Positions 21,405 through 34,000 are shown, counted from the stretch's first letter. The stretch: 64,000 bases of DNA from Piliocolobus tephrosceles (GCF_002776525.5 NC_045439.1:121177300-121241299); one strand, 5' to 3'. Numbers and translations: made by a program. Notes: generated by a model from the letters alone, not told the origin.

Positions 21405-21566
21405 CTCACTAACCCCAACGTGGAGATGCCCAGAAACAGCGGCCTCAACTGGGAGCTTGTTAGAAATGCAGGGTCTCAGCACCCACACAGGCCTACTGAA
21501 CCACACTCTGCATTTTAAAACCCCAGGTGCTTTGTGTTCATGTAAAGTTAGAGAAGCACTGCTAGA
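21405..21566 (+). mobile_element. Second MER5-type hAT element
   Basis: 'gggagcttgttagaaatgca', 'gcctactgaaccacactctg', 'ccccaggtgctttgtgttca' and the terminal 'gttagagaagcactgc' place it in the MER5/MER58 group. It abuts the MER5A at its left. Confidence 0.8.
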
Positions 21567-21589
21567 AATATCAGGAAGCCACACACAGA

Positions 21590-21695
21590 GGCTAATTTAG
21601 CAGGTTGGGAGTGTGGCCTGGGCATGCGAACTTCTCGGATCTCTCTCTGTGATTCTAATGTGCAGCCAAGGTTGTGAACTGCTAACCTTTTGGTG
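21590..21695 (+). mobile_element. MER20 3' half
   Basis: 'gtggcctgggcatgcgaact' followed by 'gtgattctaatgtgcagcca' and 'aggttgtgaactgctaac' matches the right half of MER20, a eutherian hAT element known to carry regulatory sites in some contexts. The left half is missing. Confidence 0.8.
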
Positions 21696-23696
21696 ACATA
21701 TTGACATTTTCTTTTCCCCCACACCAATGTACAGGATATGTACTTCTCAAGGAAAAAGAGTGGTCACTATATGTATTAAACTGACAGAAAAGGAAAAATA
21801 GAAATAGCATATGTCTTAGATCTCCATTTTGGCGAAGACAGGCTTCAGCTATAAAGAATCAAAGAATTAAATGAGACCAACGAAGTGAAATCATTTCTGA
21901 ACCCGGTAAATATCACTGCAGCACTGATCTGCTGACCCAGCAGAGGATCAGAAAGAAAAATCTACTCATCTCAAATGAGTATTTACTCTCAATATGATGT
22001 GTTTCACTAGCCTCCTGTCCTCTAGAACACTTTTTTTCCCTTGCACTTTTTTTTCTAAGTATGTGTGTAGCTTTAGACAAATTATTCCAATTCTCTGCAC
22101 CTCAAGTTTATCAAATAAAAATCAAGAATAATCTGTAGCTCATAGTTGTGGAGACTGAGTTGGATTCTGTATGAAGTGCCCAGCGCAGGCCTGGCCATCT
22201 AGTGAGAGCACAGTGTATGGTCTACGTGGGAGAACTCCTCAGTTCGGAACTTTAATGATTAGGTAGCTAATGATCTATAATATCCTCCTTAGCACCTGTT
22301 AATCTCACTTTAATAAGGAGAGTATGTCTGGCCTTTTACAGGAAGCCACAGATACTCCAGCCGGCAAGGTTGGAGGCAAGGCTGGATCTGGACCAAAGAG
22401 GCTGGTCAGCAAGTGCTTGGGAGCCAAGTACTGAAAACATTCATCAGAAATGTTTCCTGCAGCTTTAATGGCCTGTAGACTGGGCAGGAGGCAGCTCTCT
22501 AAATTTACTGAAGTCAGAAGTTCAGGATGGGAACCTGTTTAGAAAGTGTGGGGCACAGCATTTCAGGGGTTGTGGTCATCTCCAGGAGAGTAGAGTAGGT
22601 TGCGAAGAGGCGAGTACTTCTACAGAATCTAAAGCCATCATTTTGACATAGGAAATATGGAGGGGAAGGGATTGAGAAGAAAAGTTAAACAACTTTTTCA
22701 AGTGTGTTTCCCCCACACTTCTCTCTTATCCTCCTTTGTCTGAGCTCTTCCATAGGTGGGTATTTTAAAAGATGCCTTTTCCAGCAGAAGTTTTGTAATA
22801 CTTTAAAAATGCTCAGAGGCATTTTTCCAATTTGGAGTCAATATACTTTGTATACTGATGAGATACTGCAGTTAAGCAATTAGCTGTCTGCAACTAGTTA
22901 ATTAAGAGATACTGCAGTACCTTGGCCTCAAGCATTAAGCAAGTCTAGCTGATAAGCTGGAAATTGGCAAATAAGAGGATTGACAAGACACAAGAGCATA
23001 ATGCAACACTCAGGAATTTGTTTTTCCAGTGGGTAAATGAGTGAGTGCCACCTAAAGTCGTACAGGCGCGTCTTTTAGGAAGCCCAAATATTGTCAGGAA
23101 AGCAGAGACTTTCAACTGTTGGAAAATCTAGCAGTAAACAGAATTCTTCCTAAATTTCATTCTGTTTTTCCTTTTCCTATCACCCTAGTCCTGAAATTAC
23201 TGAATTCAAGGGGAGAGTTAAGACTGAGAAACCCTTGATGTTGCCACCTGGTAGGGTCACAACTAGCAGAGACCTTGAGTGGACTTTTAAAAGGCAGCTT
23301 TTCCTCTAGCCAGACCCTTGCCCTTTCTCTAGCATCCAGCTTGCTGAGTAGGACTGAACTGGACTCTACCTACACTCACCCTTTGGGAATTCATGCTCAA
23401 CCTACACAACCGTAGGCAGGACCCCCACCTCTCACCCATCCAGATCAAAGGAAAACTAGACTTTGGAGAGTACATCCTCTCGGAGAAGAGATCAGATCAT
23501 TTCTCCCTACCTTGGAAGGAAAAGAACATTTCCAAGTGAAAGGTCTTGTCTGCTACTCACCTACAACGCAAGTCCCACAGTGCCTTGAGTGTTTGCGAAT
23601 GTCTCCTCACACCTAGAAATGCCCCACTAAGGGACATCTGCATTTCTTGGAGCTGAGAATCACCTATTGGTGAGTGGAGTAGGAAACAGAGGAATA
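21696..23696. other. No gene or repeat recognised
   Basis: About 2 kb without a recognisable element. 'agatactgcagt' occurs twice (about 22,861 and 22,907). No coding evidence. Confidence 0.45.
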
Positions 23697-23800
23697 GTAT
23701 CAGAATCTGGGCGGGCCTTCCACATGCCCACCTGAAGACCATGATGTGTGATCACGCCCCATAGGAGCATACCCTCTCCCACTCCCTGCTCCCATCGCTT
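23697..23800 (+). repeat. Local direct duplication, copy 1
   Basis: 'gtatcagaatctgggcgggc' to 'ctcccatcgctt', repeated at 24,168-24,269 in the same orientation with roughly 85-88% identity by eye. Not a repeat family I recognise. Confidence 0.88.
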
Positions 23801-23949
23801 GCAAATTATTATGTAATGAGAAAATGCTGAAAGAGTATACACACGTGAAGAAGATCAAAGCAGAAAACAAATTGGGAAATTACAGATGCCTCTTTAAGTC
23901 AAAGCACAAGACTATTTGAATTGTATCTCTGTTCCACACAGTGTTCTTC

Positions 23950-24122
23950 AATGCTATGCACATTGTGAGCTGCACTGACTACCTGCATACGAATCACTTG
24001 GATACATGTTAAAAATACATCCTAGGCTTACTAAATCTGAATTACTAGGAAGAGAACTAGAAATCTACATCTTTTAACAAAGTCTCCGGGTGACTTTTAT
24101 GTATTCCGAAGTTTGTGAATGA
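23950..24122 (+). mobile_element. MER5-like hAT fragment
   Basis: 'gaatcacttggatacatgtt', 'ctaaatctgaattactagga', 'aagtctccgggtgactttta' and 'gaagtttgtgaatgac' follow the MER5/MER58 layout. It lies between the two copies of the local duplication. Confidence 0.65.
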
Positions 24123-24167
24123 CTAATCTACCAGGACGGGTATCTTATACAGTCAATGTTTGTTTAT

Positions 24168-24269
24168 GTATCAGAATCTGGGAGGGCTTTCCACACACCC
24201 ACCTGAAGACCAAGTGTGACCACACCCCCATAGGAACGTGCCCTCTCCCACTCCCCAATCCCATCGCTT
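24168..24269 (+). repeat. Local direct duplication, copy 2
   Basis: Partner of 23,697-23,800, offset 471 bp. Differences are mostly C-to-T/A and G-to-A changes at CpG-like sites plus a small deletion ('catgatgtgtgatcacg' versus 'caagtgtgaccacac'). Confidence 0.88.
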
Positions 24270-24770
24270 ATGATTCTTTCACATTTAGAGAGTGGGCAGT
24301 GAATCCTCAATGTCATTTACACAGGTATCTATTAGCCCTAACCTAGTATAATTCTACTTGACTGTAAGCACAGAACAGCAATCTAACTTCCACTGGCCAT
24401 AAATAATCATGAGCTTTTGCTAAGCTGTTTCCATTGAACTTATATGGGATCAATCATCCAGTTCTGAAACTGCCCTAAAACCAATCATGTCTCAAATATG
24501 TGCCTGTTATCATGTATCCCCATTCACTCTGTTTTCAAATCTTGGGACAGTGCTGAGAAGAAGCTCTTTGATGAAAGAGTGAAGGTGTAGCTGGGATGGA
24601 AGGAGAAACACCTGAGTAGGTCAACTTGTCTCTGAACAAGGCAGTCCATTTCCTGGCCACATTCAGAACCTCCTTTTTAGTGCCCATAGAAGACTCCATG
24701 AAGTTAAAGGGTGCAAAGGGCACAAAGGGCTTTAGGACAGACCAGGAGAACAGCTTTAAAATAGCCAGGG
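24270..24770. other. No gene or repeat recognised
   Basis: About 500 bp, ordinary composition. Confidence 0.45.
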
Positions 24771-25291
24771 TGTATTAGTTTCCTATTGCTGCTATAGCAA
24801 ATTGCCACAAGTTTGGTGGCTTAAAACCACACAGATTTATGATTTTATAGTCCTCTTTTAGTTAAAAAATCTGGTATACGTCTCACTAGGCTAAAATCAA
24901 GGCACCAGCAAGGCCGCATGCATTCCTTTCTGTGGGGTCTAGGTAGGACGTTTCCTTGCCTTTTCCAAGTTCTAGAGGCTGTTCTACACTTGTTGGCTTG
25001 TGACCTCCTTCCTCCATCTACAAAGCCACAAAGGCAAGGCCAGTCCCTCTCATATTGCATCCCGCTGAGCTCCTCTTGTACCTCACTATTCCACAGGTAA
25101 GGACCCCTGTGACTGTACTGGGTCCATCAAGATAATCAAGCATAATCTCCCCATTGTAAGGTCAGCTGATTGACAACCTTAATTCCATCTGCAACCTTAA
25201 CTCCCCTTTGCATGTAAGCAACATATTCACAGGTTCCAGGTGTGAGAACATGTACATCTTGAAGGGGAGGGTGATTATTCTGCCTACCACA
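24771..25291 (-). mobile_element. MLT1-type MaLR solo LTR, antisense, complete
   Basis: Starts TGTATTAGTTTCC and ends CTGCCTACCACA, 521 bp, with the MLT1 blocks 'tggcttaaaaccacacagat', 'aaaatcaaggcaccagcaag', 'gatgattgacaacctt'-like text and 'gaaggggagggtgattattc'. Flanks CAGGG (24,766-24,770) and CAGGA (25,292-25,296) fit a 5-bp MaLR target duplication with one change. Confidence 0.88.
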
Positions 25292-26114
25292 CAGGAGAAC
25301 TCTGAACCCTAGTTAAGGATGAGAGCAGGTGTCATAAACACCACATGTCAATTCCAAGATATGAGGTTAGGCTACAAATAGGAAAGTAAATCTAGTGATC
25401 AGAAGCAGGAGGGATTGAAGCAAACCAAGTTGCAGAACAGGCAAGAGGTTAAAGTGGTTCAGGACTCACACAGAGATTTATGCAGAGAGTTGAAGGCTTG
25501 CTTTCACAGGATGCCAGTTGGATTGTGGCACCACTCATGAGCTTGAAAGGACGTGTAGGTCCAGACAAAATTTCACTGATGCTATCTCATCTCTCAATCT
25601 CTTACCATTTTTCATAATTCTCCTGCTTACTTTTCTCTCTTCTGTTCAGCTCTCTGATCTCTTCCATATCTTCCTCCTAACCCTTACTCTTTCTTCAAAG
25701 ATAAATGAAAGAAAATCAACTATATATAAAATTGGGGGGAAATTAATGTTTTTACAGTATTTTCTGAATTTCATTAGAAACATACTACATGCCAGTGACA
25801 TCTGGTTTGATTATAACATTCTAAGAGGCATTGCCTTGTATTCATCTTTGAAAAAAGTTGCAAAAGTTTTACATACATTTTAGCACCTATTACAAAGAAT
25901 CTAACAGTGTCATAAATCCAGTAAACATTAAAATGTAAATTGATGGTGACAAAAAAGTATTTAAACATTGTTTCAGGGGAAAAACAAGAGGTCAACCTGA
26001 GGTTCAGAGTTAAAGGAATTGCTGAGGAATAGATAATGCTACTAGGAACCCTGGCTGAAATACGCTGGAATGTAGGAAAAATTGGATTCCTGTTCTACTA
26101 GCTGCAGTTCTGCC
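25292..26114. other. No gene or repeat recognised
   Basis: The longest frame, 121 codons at 25,518-25,883, is hydrophobic and without recognised domains; it is AT-rich and unlikely to be coding. Confidence 0.45.
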
Positions 26115-26126
26115 TGGAGCAGATTT

Positions 26127-27004
26127 TTTTTTCCTTTCTTTTTTTTTTTTTTTTAATGATACTTTAAGTTCTGTGGTACATGTGCAGAACATGCAGGTTT
26201 TGCTACATAGGTATACACATGTCATGGTGGCTTGCTGCACCCATCAACCCATCATGTACATTAGCTATTTCTCCAAATGCTACCCCTTCCCTTACCCCTC
26301 ACCCCCTGACAGGCCCCAGTGTGTAATGTTCCCCTCCCTGTGTCCATGTGTTCTCATTTTTCAACTCCCACTTGTGAGTGAGAACATGCAGTGTTTGGTT
26401 TTCTGTTCCTGTATTAGTTTGCTGAGAATGATGGTTTCCAGCTTCATCCATGTCCCTGCAAAGGACATTAAGTCATTCTTCTTTATGGCTGCATAGTATT
26501 CCATGGTATATATGTACCACATTTTCTTTATCCAGTCTATCATTGATAGGCATTTGGGTTGGTCCCAAGTCTTTGCTATTGTGAATAGTACTACAACAAA
26601 CATACGTGTGCATGTGTCTTTATAGTAGAACGATTTATAATCCTTTGGGTATATACCCAGTAATGAGATTGCTGGATCAAATGGAATTTCTAGTTCTAGA
26701 TCCTCGAAGAATCGCCACACTGTCTTCCACAATGGTTGAACTAATTTTCACTCCCACCAACAGAGTAATAGCATTCCTATTTCTCCACATCCTCTCCAGC
26801 ATCTGTTGTTTCCTGACTTTTTAATGATCGCCATTCTAACTGGCGTGAGATGGTATCTTGTTGTGGTTTTGATTTGCATTTCTCTAATGACTAGTGATGA
26901 TGAGCCTTTTTTCATATGTTTGTTGGCTGCATAAATGTCTTCTTTTGAGAAGTGCCTGTTCATATCCTTTGCCCACTTTTTGATGGGGTTGTTTGTTTTT
27001 TTCT
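26127..27004 (-). mobile_element. 5'-truncated L1, antisense
   Basis: Poly(T), L1 3' UTR, then ORF2 C-terminal coding in reverse up to 'tttttgatggggttgtttg'. Flanks TGGAGCAGATTT at 26,115-26,126 and 27,035-27,046 form a perfect 12-bp target duplication. Thirty bases (27,005-27,034) between the L1 text and the right copy are not L1 and look like filler at the 5' joint. Dead on arrival: no complete ORF. Confidence 0.93.
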
Positions 27005-27046
27005 CCTGGCGCAGACTGTTTTGAATCTCCTAATTGGAGCAGATTT

Positions 27047-27199
27047 CAGCATGTGTCTGTATTTCTGTATTAGATGCTGGTACAGAATCATCCATGACCT
27101 TAAGTCATCATTCTCTGCCTCTGGCTCAGAAAGATTGTTGTATTCCACTGACTGTTCACTTTTGTGTTGGGTTTATTTTAAATTATAACAATAATAAAT
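27047..27199. other. No gene recognised
   Basis: Short stretch continuing from the L1 target site. Confidence 0.4.
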
Positions 27200-27600
27200 G
27201 CTCAATTTATCTTCCCAAAATTCAAACCATGCAGAAATGCATGAAGAGGAAAAGTCACTGCTCTACTCCTCCCCCATTCCACCTTCTCTCCCTGCAAAAT
27301 AACCATTAAAGGGTATATATTCTTCCTGGCCTTTCTGTGTGTCACACAGAGGTATATGAGCATATAGGTATATCATTTTTGTTATTCTCATTAACTTGCT
27401 TTTTGCACTCAATACATCCTGGATATCCATCCATGGAAGTATAATTAATTCAACCACCTTTTTAATTGGTTTCATAAAGAGAAAAATGCCCTGTGATTTG
27501 TTTAACTCCTCCTTTGTGGATAGATATTTACTTAGTTTCAGGATTTTTTTTAAGTATATAATGATTAATTTCATTTGCTTTTTCCTGATCAGTTTCAACT
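27200..27600 (-). mobile_element. Old L1M 3' fragment, antisense
   Basis: 'ccatgcagaaatgcatgaag', 'ataaccattaaagggtatat', 'ttaacttgctttttgcactc' and 'aatacatcctggatatccat' follow the antisense 3' region of mammalian-age L1M elements. Heavily mutated; limits approximate. Confidence 0.6.
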
Positions 27601-27899
27601 GTATTTTGATGCTTCATTTGAAGGCTATTAGGCTCCTGTGGATCCTTTGGAAGGTTGCTGTGGTCACCAATACACAGTGTCAGGCCACCTGGAGTTAATC
27701 TGGAACAAAGCAAACTTCTCTCCTCTATCCATAGGCTCCCTCTTCCCTCTCTGTGAACTAACACAGAGGCTTGTGGGACTGAAATCAATAGTTCTCATGG
27801 GGCAAGTCATCAAGTTTGGGGAATATCTTAGTCTTTAATCCTAAATTTATGGAAGAATATTGGGCAACAATCTCTGAGAATTCTCACAATGGTATTTAA

Positions 27900-28040
27900 A
27901 AAGAGAATATGGATTTTAGAGTCAGATGAATCTAAATCCTCCACCTGTTAAATTAATGATCTTGATCAAAACACTAAGCATTTCTGTTAAGGGTGCTCTC
28001 AGGGTTGCTGCAAGAATTAAATGGAATATTAGATACTCAA
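27900..28040 (+). mobile_element. MIR, sense
   Basis: 'ttttagagtcagatgaatct', 'ctccacctgttaaatt', 'cagggttgctgcaagaatta' are degenerate MIR blocks in order. Confidence 0.7.
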
Positions 28041-29511
28041 CAAATTTAAGAGTTCCTTTCATCTTCTTGTCTCCTTCTGTGTAGCCCCCTTGAATACCTG
28101 GGTCTCTCCTTCAACTCCACAAGGCACCAGTGCCAGCCAATATAGTCTTGTCCTCTCCTTGAATCATGGACTGGAGGCTGTTATTTGGCCTCGGTTCAGC
28201 CAGCTGATTTCTCTGAAGACTGGGTTTTTGTCCTTGCTCTTCGTTCACCTCATATTTAGAAAGGAAAGATTTTCTTGAAGGACACTACCCCACCTAATTG
28301 TCCCATCCTCTTTTCTCTAAAGCTTAAAAGCCTCTGGATTCCAAAGCCTGCCTGACATTGGATCAAAATTGCCAAGCTTGGATTTAGACTTGACCTTCTC
28401 TTATTCATCATTCCCTTCATCTCCCCCCACTCCATAATTCAGTCTCCATTTATGTTTCTGTGCCCCCATCCCCTCCAATCTGGCCCTCCTGTGCTGGTTC
28501 TACCATAGCTTTCCTTTGCTAGAACAATGAGGCACTGCCGTTTAGTCTATTAGGCTCCCGAAGTTCACCTGGGCTGACTGTTTATCTTGGTTCTAGTAAA
28601 TAATGCTGATGAAGTGAAGGAAGTAAAGTTGTCCAAGAGAAAGGGATGTTTCTGCTCCTCTCTGTCCCTCTTTCTTGCCTATTAGTCACTCACGGTACAG
28701 GAAGCTCCCCTTTCTCCCAAATTGGGAAAATTTATCAATCTATGGAGATAAATCTCTGATAAAGTCAACTAAATCAATGAGCACACAATAGCCCATTATG
28801 GGAGCAATGGGTGGGAGTGGAAAACAAAATTAGCCACTAATATTCCACAGATCTGATATCTAGTTAAAACCTCATAGAAACTAATCAAAGCTTTCACCTT
28901 TTTGTATTTGTATCTGGCTCTGTTATTATTAGAGTTATATCTAAGTGCTTTTCTGAAACATATGCAAATATGTTTGCCAGAATGGCAGAGGCATAGTGTC
29001 AAGCATTCTGCTTTCATTAACAAATCTATCAGAACTTGCCTCTTAGCTTTATCACTAAGACCATTAGTGTCTTTAAGTATTAAGTAATCATAATAATAAA
29101 GAAGGAAAATGTACATAATTTGCAGAGGTGCTATCTGTATTCACTAGGATATTATTTCAGCTGTTTAAACAGAGACCAAATCACAATAGCTGAAAACTAG
29201 ATAAAAGGTGACTTCTCTCATTAAAGTTCAACCAGATAGGTTCAGCAGGTAGACACTCTGCTCCACAAGATCATCCAGGGATCAAAGCTCCTTCTGTCTT
29301 ATTTTGCCATTTCTTACAGTGTTGTTCTTGTCATGGTCTAAACCAGCTTACTCCACTGCCACATTCATCCATCAGCCTATGGGAAAAGGGAAAAAGGATA
29401 TGGAAGGCAAGCAGCTTCCTTTTGGGAACATGATCTAGAATTACGGATATTATTTCTGCTCACATGCCATTGGCCAGAACTTGGTTGTGTGGCCACACCT
29501 TGCTAAGAGAA
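28041..29511. other. No gene or repeat recognised
   Basis: About 1.5 kb of single-copy-looking sequence. The antisense 106-codon frame at 28,796-29,116 has no recognisable domain. Confidence 0.45.
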
Positions 29512-29530
29512 ACTGTGAAATGTAATTTCT

Positions 29531-30390
29531 TTTTTTTTTTTATTAATTATTATGCTTTAAGTTCTAGGGTACATGTGCACAACGTGCAGGTTTGTTACAT
29601 ATGTATATATGTGCCAAGCTGGTGTGCTGCACCCATTAACTCATCATTTACATTAGGTATATCTCCTAATGCTATCCCTCACCCCTCCCCTCTCCCCACA
29701 ATAGGCCCCGGTGTGTGATGTTTCCCTTCCTGTGTCCAGGTGATCTCATTGTTCAGTTCCCACCTATGAGTGAGAACATGCAGTGTTTGGTTTTCTGTTC
29801 TTGTGATAGTTTGCTGAGAATGATGGTTTCCAACTGCATCCATGTCCCCACAAAGGACACGAACTCATCCTTTTTTATGGCTGCATAGTATTCCATGATA
29901 TATATGTGCCACATTTTCTTAATCCAGTCTGTCACTGATGGACATTTGGGTTGATTCCAAATCTTGGTATTGTGAATAGTGCTGCAATAAACATACGTGT
30001 GCATGTGTCTTTATAGCAGCATGATTTATAATCCTTTGGGTATATACCCAGTAATGGGATGGCTGGGTCAAATGGTATTTCTAGTCCTAGATCCTTGAGG
30101 AATCGCCACACTGTTTTCCAAATTTACAAAAAAAAAAAAAAAAAAAAAAACAACCCCATCAAAAAGTGGGCAAAGGATATGAACAGACACTTCTCAAAAG
30201 AAGACATTCATACAGCCAATAGACACATGAAAAAATGTTCATCATCACTCGCCATCAGAGAAATGCAAATCAAAACCACAATGAGATATCATCTCACACC
30301 AGTTAGAATGGCAATCATTAAAAAAGTCAGGAAACAGCAGGTGCTGGAGAGGATGTGGAGAAATAGGAACACTTTTACACTGTTGGTGGG
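29531..30390 (-). mobile_element. L1PA with 5' inversion (twin priming)
   Basis: 29,531-30,119 is L1 3' end in antisense, through the 3' UTR and ORF2 C terminus to 'ccacactgttttcc'. From about 30,120 the strand flips: 30,120-30,390 is ORF2 sequence in sense ('caaccccatcaaaaagtggg', 'agaaatgcaaatcaaaacca', 'actgttggtgggactgt'). The two parts are adjacent in L1 with about 20 nt lost at the joint. Flanks ACTGTGAAATGTAATTTCT at 29,512-29,530 and 30,391-30,409 are a perfect 19-bp target duplication, proving a single insertion. Confidence 0.96.
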
Positions 30391-30479
30391 ACTGTGAAAT
30401 GTAATTTCTAATTGAACAGTCATGTGTCCACTTAGACTTCAGGTGGTTCTGTTACCAAACTTCACCATGCCACATATAC

Positions 30480-30990
30480 AACTTCTAGTCTACTTAAAAA
30501 TATATATTTTAATAATCATTTCCCCATGCTGTCAATAAATCTTCATGAACATCATCTTTAATGACAATGTAATGGTTGTACATATGGAAGTATTTCCCTG
30601 CTGTCAAACATGTAGGTAGTTTCCAGTTGGGGATTTTATAAATTGTACTGCAGTTAATATCTGCCATATGAATCTTTATTTGCTTTTCTGGTTATTTCCT
30701 TGGTATTTATTCCTACAGGTAAGACTGTTTTACTGAAAAGTTATACCAATTAACCTTCTCCTCACAAGCAAATGAGGGAGCCAAATTTTACACCACCATC
30801 ACTTGCAGGAATTTGGTCTTATTTTTTATCTTTGCAAATTTGATCAATTGAAAATTATATCTAATTATAATTTTAAATTTCATTCCTTTAATTATTAGTG
30901 CATTTATTAACCATGAATTTTAACATGTTTCAGATATTTATTAATTATTTGTATTATTTCTCATAAGAATTCATCTTTGCCCATTTATCA
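30480..30990 (-). mobile_element. Old L1M fragment, antisense
   Basis: 'atgacaatgtaatggttgta', 'gtagtttccagttggggatt', 'ggttatttccttggtattta', 'atttatcatcttagc' match the layout of antisense L1M ORF2 end plus 3' UTR. It may be one element with 27,200-27,600, separated by insertions; this is not proven. Confidence 0.6.
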
Positions 30991-31075
30991 TCTTAGCTTT
31001 GTTCCAACTGTAAAACAAGATAGTAATAGTACCTGCATAATAGGGTATGGTGAGAATCAAATAAGAAAAGGAATG
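30991..31075 (+). mobile_element. MIR core-tail fragment, sense
   Basis: 'ctgtaaaacaagatagtaat', 'agtacctgcataatagggta', 'tggtgagaatcaaataag' are the central and distal MIR blocks. Confidence 0.65.
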
Positions 31076-34000
31076 ACAGAAACTTTGTTTCTTCTGGTTT
31101 CTTCTGAACACTTTCTGAAGACTTGGGCTCAGTCTATGTTGTAGCTGCAATGGAGTGGTCTGAAGAGCCCTCATCACTCTGCCACACAATCCCATCTTAT
31201 TTTCTTAATTGTACTGATGATGATCAAAGATTCTATTTTTCAATGGTTTACTTATTTTTGTCCCTCTCCTTCCCCACTAGAACCAGGCCCTGGTCTCTCT
31301 CCTCTACTGATATTTCTCTGCCACCAAAACAGCATCTGGCACACAGTAGATGCTCAATTTGCATTTTCTAGATAAATAAATAAACCTGCTTCCCTCACTG
31401 CCAGAATCTCTTGACCTTGTTAAAAACGTAGGCATAGTCTTCAATTAGGTCTTTTCCAAAGACAAGATGTGATGCCCCCAACAAACCCTCCCACATTCAT
31501 GCACGCTCACTAGCTCATGCTTCTAGGCTCTTGTTGCCTCGGCCCCCATCTGTCACGTTTACAATCCCAATTGAAAGTGCCACCACCAGTTGCTCCCTAA
31601 CATTCCACTGAACTGCATCACACATCTGGCATGGTTTCTACTGAAACATATACGTTTCTAATTAGGAGAAGTTTCTAATATAGTCTCTAAGCAAGAAGGA
31701 AAAGAGAAAACCAAAAAGAGGAGAAGAACTCTGATCTGGCTGACTATAAAATGTTATCCTCATACAGAAAGGAATGTGGCTGCCTGACTTTCTGGTTGGA
31801 ATCTGTGAGCTAGCAACAGGCTGTGTTGGTAACAGAGAGCTTTTTCGTATCCTCTGCCAGATGATGTGTACTTTTCCATGCCACAGGGTGGAACAAATAG
31901 AATCCATGACCGTGTTTCTCAATCCAACACCACTGATACGGCAGGATTTGTAAATTCTCAAGCCCAGCACGTAGTCTTTCTATATCTGGCTTATCAGAGC
32001 TGTTGCAATTAAAAAATATATACTTGTACATTTTGAGAGGGATTTTCATGGGGTGTTAAGAGAGAACAGATGTGGTCCCTCTATCTAGATTAAAAGTCTA
32101 GTTAATATCAGATTTTAAATTTGTTTTGTTTAGCATGCAGTAAGAGGTATTGTACGTTTTTTCTTCAATGTCTTGTCCTGTTTTACTTTTGTTATTTCGG
32201 AATAAATATGAATAGTTTCAAATGCATCGTAATATTTGAAAATTAATTTCATTTAAATTGGCAACTATTATGGTCTATAGGAATAAACATTTTTGAGACC
32301 CAGTAATTAAGTAATTAAATTTCAGAGTCTCTTTGACAAACTAAAAAGCAGGGAGAACGTATGAATTGTTTTTGGAACTTAGGGCTGAATACTCCCTAGT
32401 AAAAATGTGAGCTATCTTTCTGAAGTTCCCATGGAAGGCATACCTCCAGTTCTCTCAATTCAGAAGCCTCTCTCAACCTCTGCTTCTCTTCCTGCATCTA
32501 CTCAGTTCCTTTCTGAATTGAATGGAAGTCCTCTTTAATAAACCTACTTCAAAAGTATGTTCTGACCACCCTTAACCCCAGATCTTCCCATCTTGAAATA
32601 AGGGAAAATACCCTCTTCTCTCATTGTTCTATTTAAAAGTCTCTATAAACTCATGAAAAGACTGCATGTTACTTTAGAGTCACACAAGATACATTTTTAC
32701 TGGAGATTCACTGGCAAGGGAATAAATGGCCAGATAAATCTCTTAATGTGTCCCATTGTCTCACTATGAACTAAATATTTGTTTTACAAGGCTCTCTATC
32801 ATGGCCAACATTCAGCATGCCTGAAACTAAAGCAGACTTAGTTGTTTCTTCAGTCTTTTCCAGATACAGCCTGGGATTTACATCTGGGGAGCAAGGATAT
32901 AGCAGCCCAAGAATAATTAGGTGGGGCAAGATATTTACCCTGATGAACAAGGCACTGACATGGCAAGCTAACCAAAATATCCCCAGTCATGGATACAATG
33001 ACAAACTCTCTCTCTCAAAGTCCTCCTGTCTTACTGTTGTTTGAGTGATTATACCTAATTCCATTTCAATTCCTCTCAATGTTCCTCACAAATTGATGAC
33101 CTAATACTTCATGCCGGGATATTCCTGGTTATACTGGAATTCTAAGGCATTTTAATTATCGTTATGCTTTCAGGGATATTGATTTCTACAATACAGAAAA
33201 TGTTGAAACTTACAAGTCTGTGAAACCAGAACTTACAAAACCTATCTTGTTTTGAGTAGCATGGAAGCTGTCAAGGGATAAATTGGTATTTAATAAAATC
33301 ATCTTTTTATGATTACCATGGGAACTCTCCACAGTAAACAAATACAGATGCTGAAAAGGAATAAAATACACAGCACCTCTGGCATATATTAATATAAAGG
33401 CAACGTAAAATGGCATACAAATATACAAAATTCTAAAATAACCTGTCTAAAATCAGAACAATGTTTAAAAGTTTCCAAGGTTTTCAGTTTAGAAGACCAA
33501 TTTTTTTACAAAGTTCTAGTATGTCAACAAAAGTGGGCATCAGTAAGACCTAGCCCAGTAGCTAATGAATCTGGAAGATTCAATCTAAACAGGACTATCT
33601 TTTTTTCCACAGTATTTTAAAAGACATTACATATCAGATGTTCCAAGATTATTCTTCAGAAGAGTTCAGAGAAATGACTTTGATAATGACAGCTTTGAAT
33701 GTGGGCAGATCTTCATTTCTAAGAGGATATCTGAAACTAGGTTGTGGCAGTGACAGTCACAGGATCCTATAAGCAAGGTCACTGTTAGGAAAGGCAGTAG
33801 CATGCCATCCTCCCAGCTGATAGGAATGGGCCTTGGGCCTGAAATACTTCCTGACCAAGAGATAAAGAGTCCTCACAGCCTGTGCTGGACTTATCACCTT
33901 GGGTGGGAATATCTTTCCCTGTTTCAGACTCAATGTATCTCCTTTGTTCTGCATAAGCATGTGTGTTGTTTGGCACCTGGCCAACCCCATGATTATATCT

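Noticed and set aside
25518..25883. 121-codon hydrophobic frame
   Set aside because: AT-rich chance frame without domain, ribosome context or splice support.
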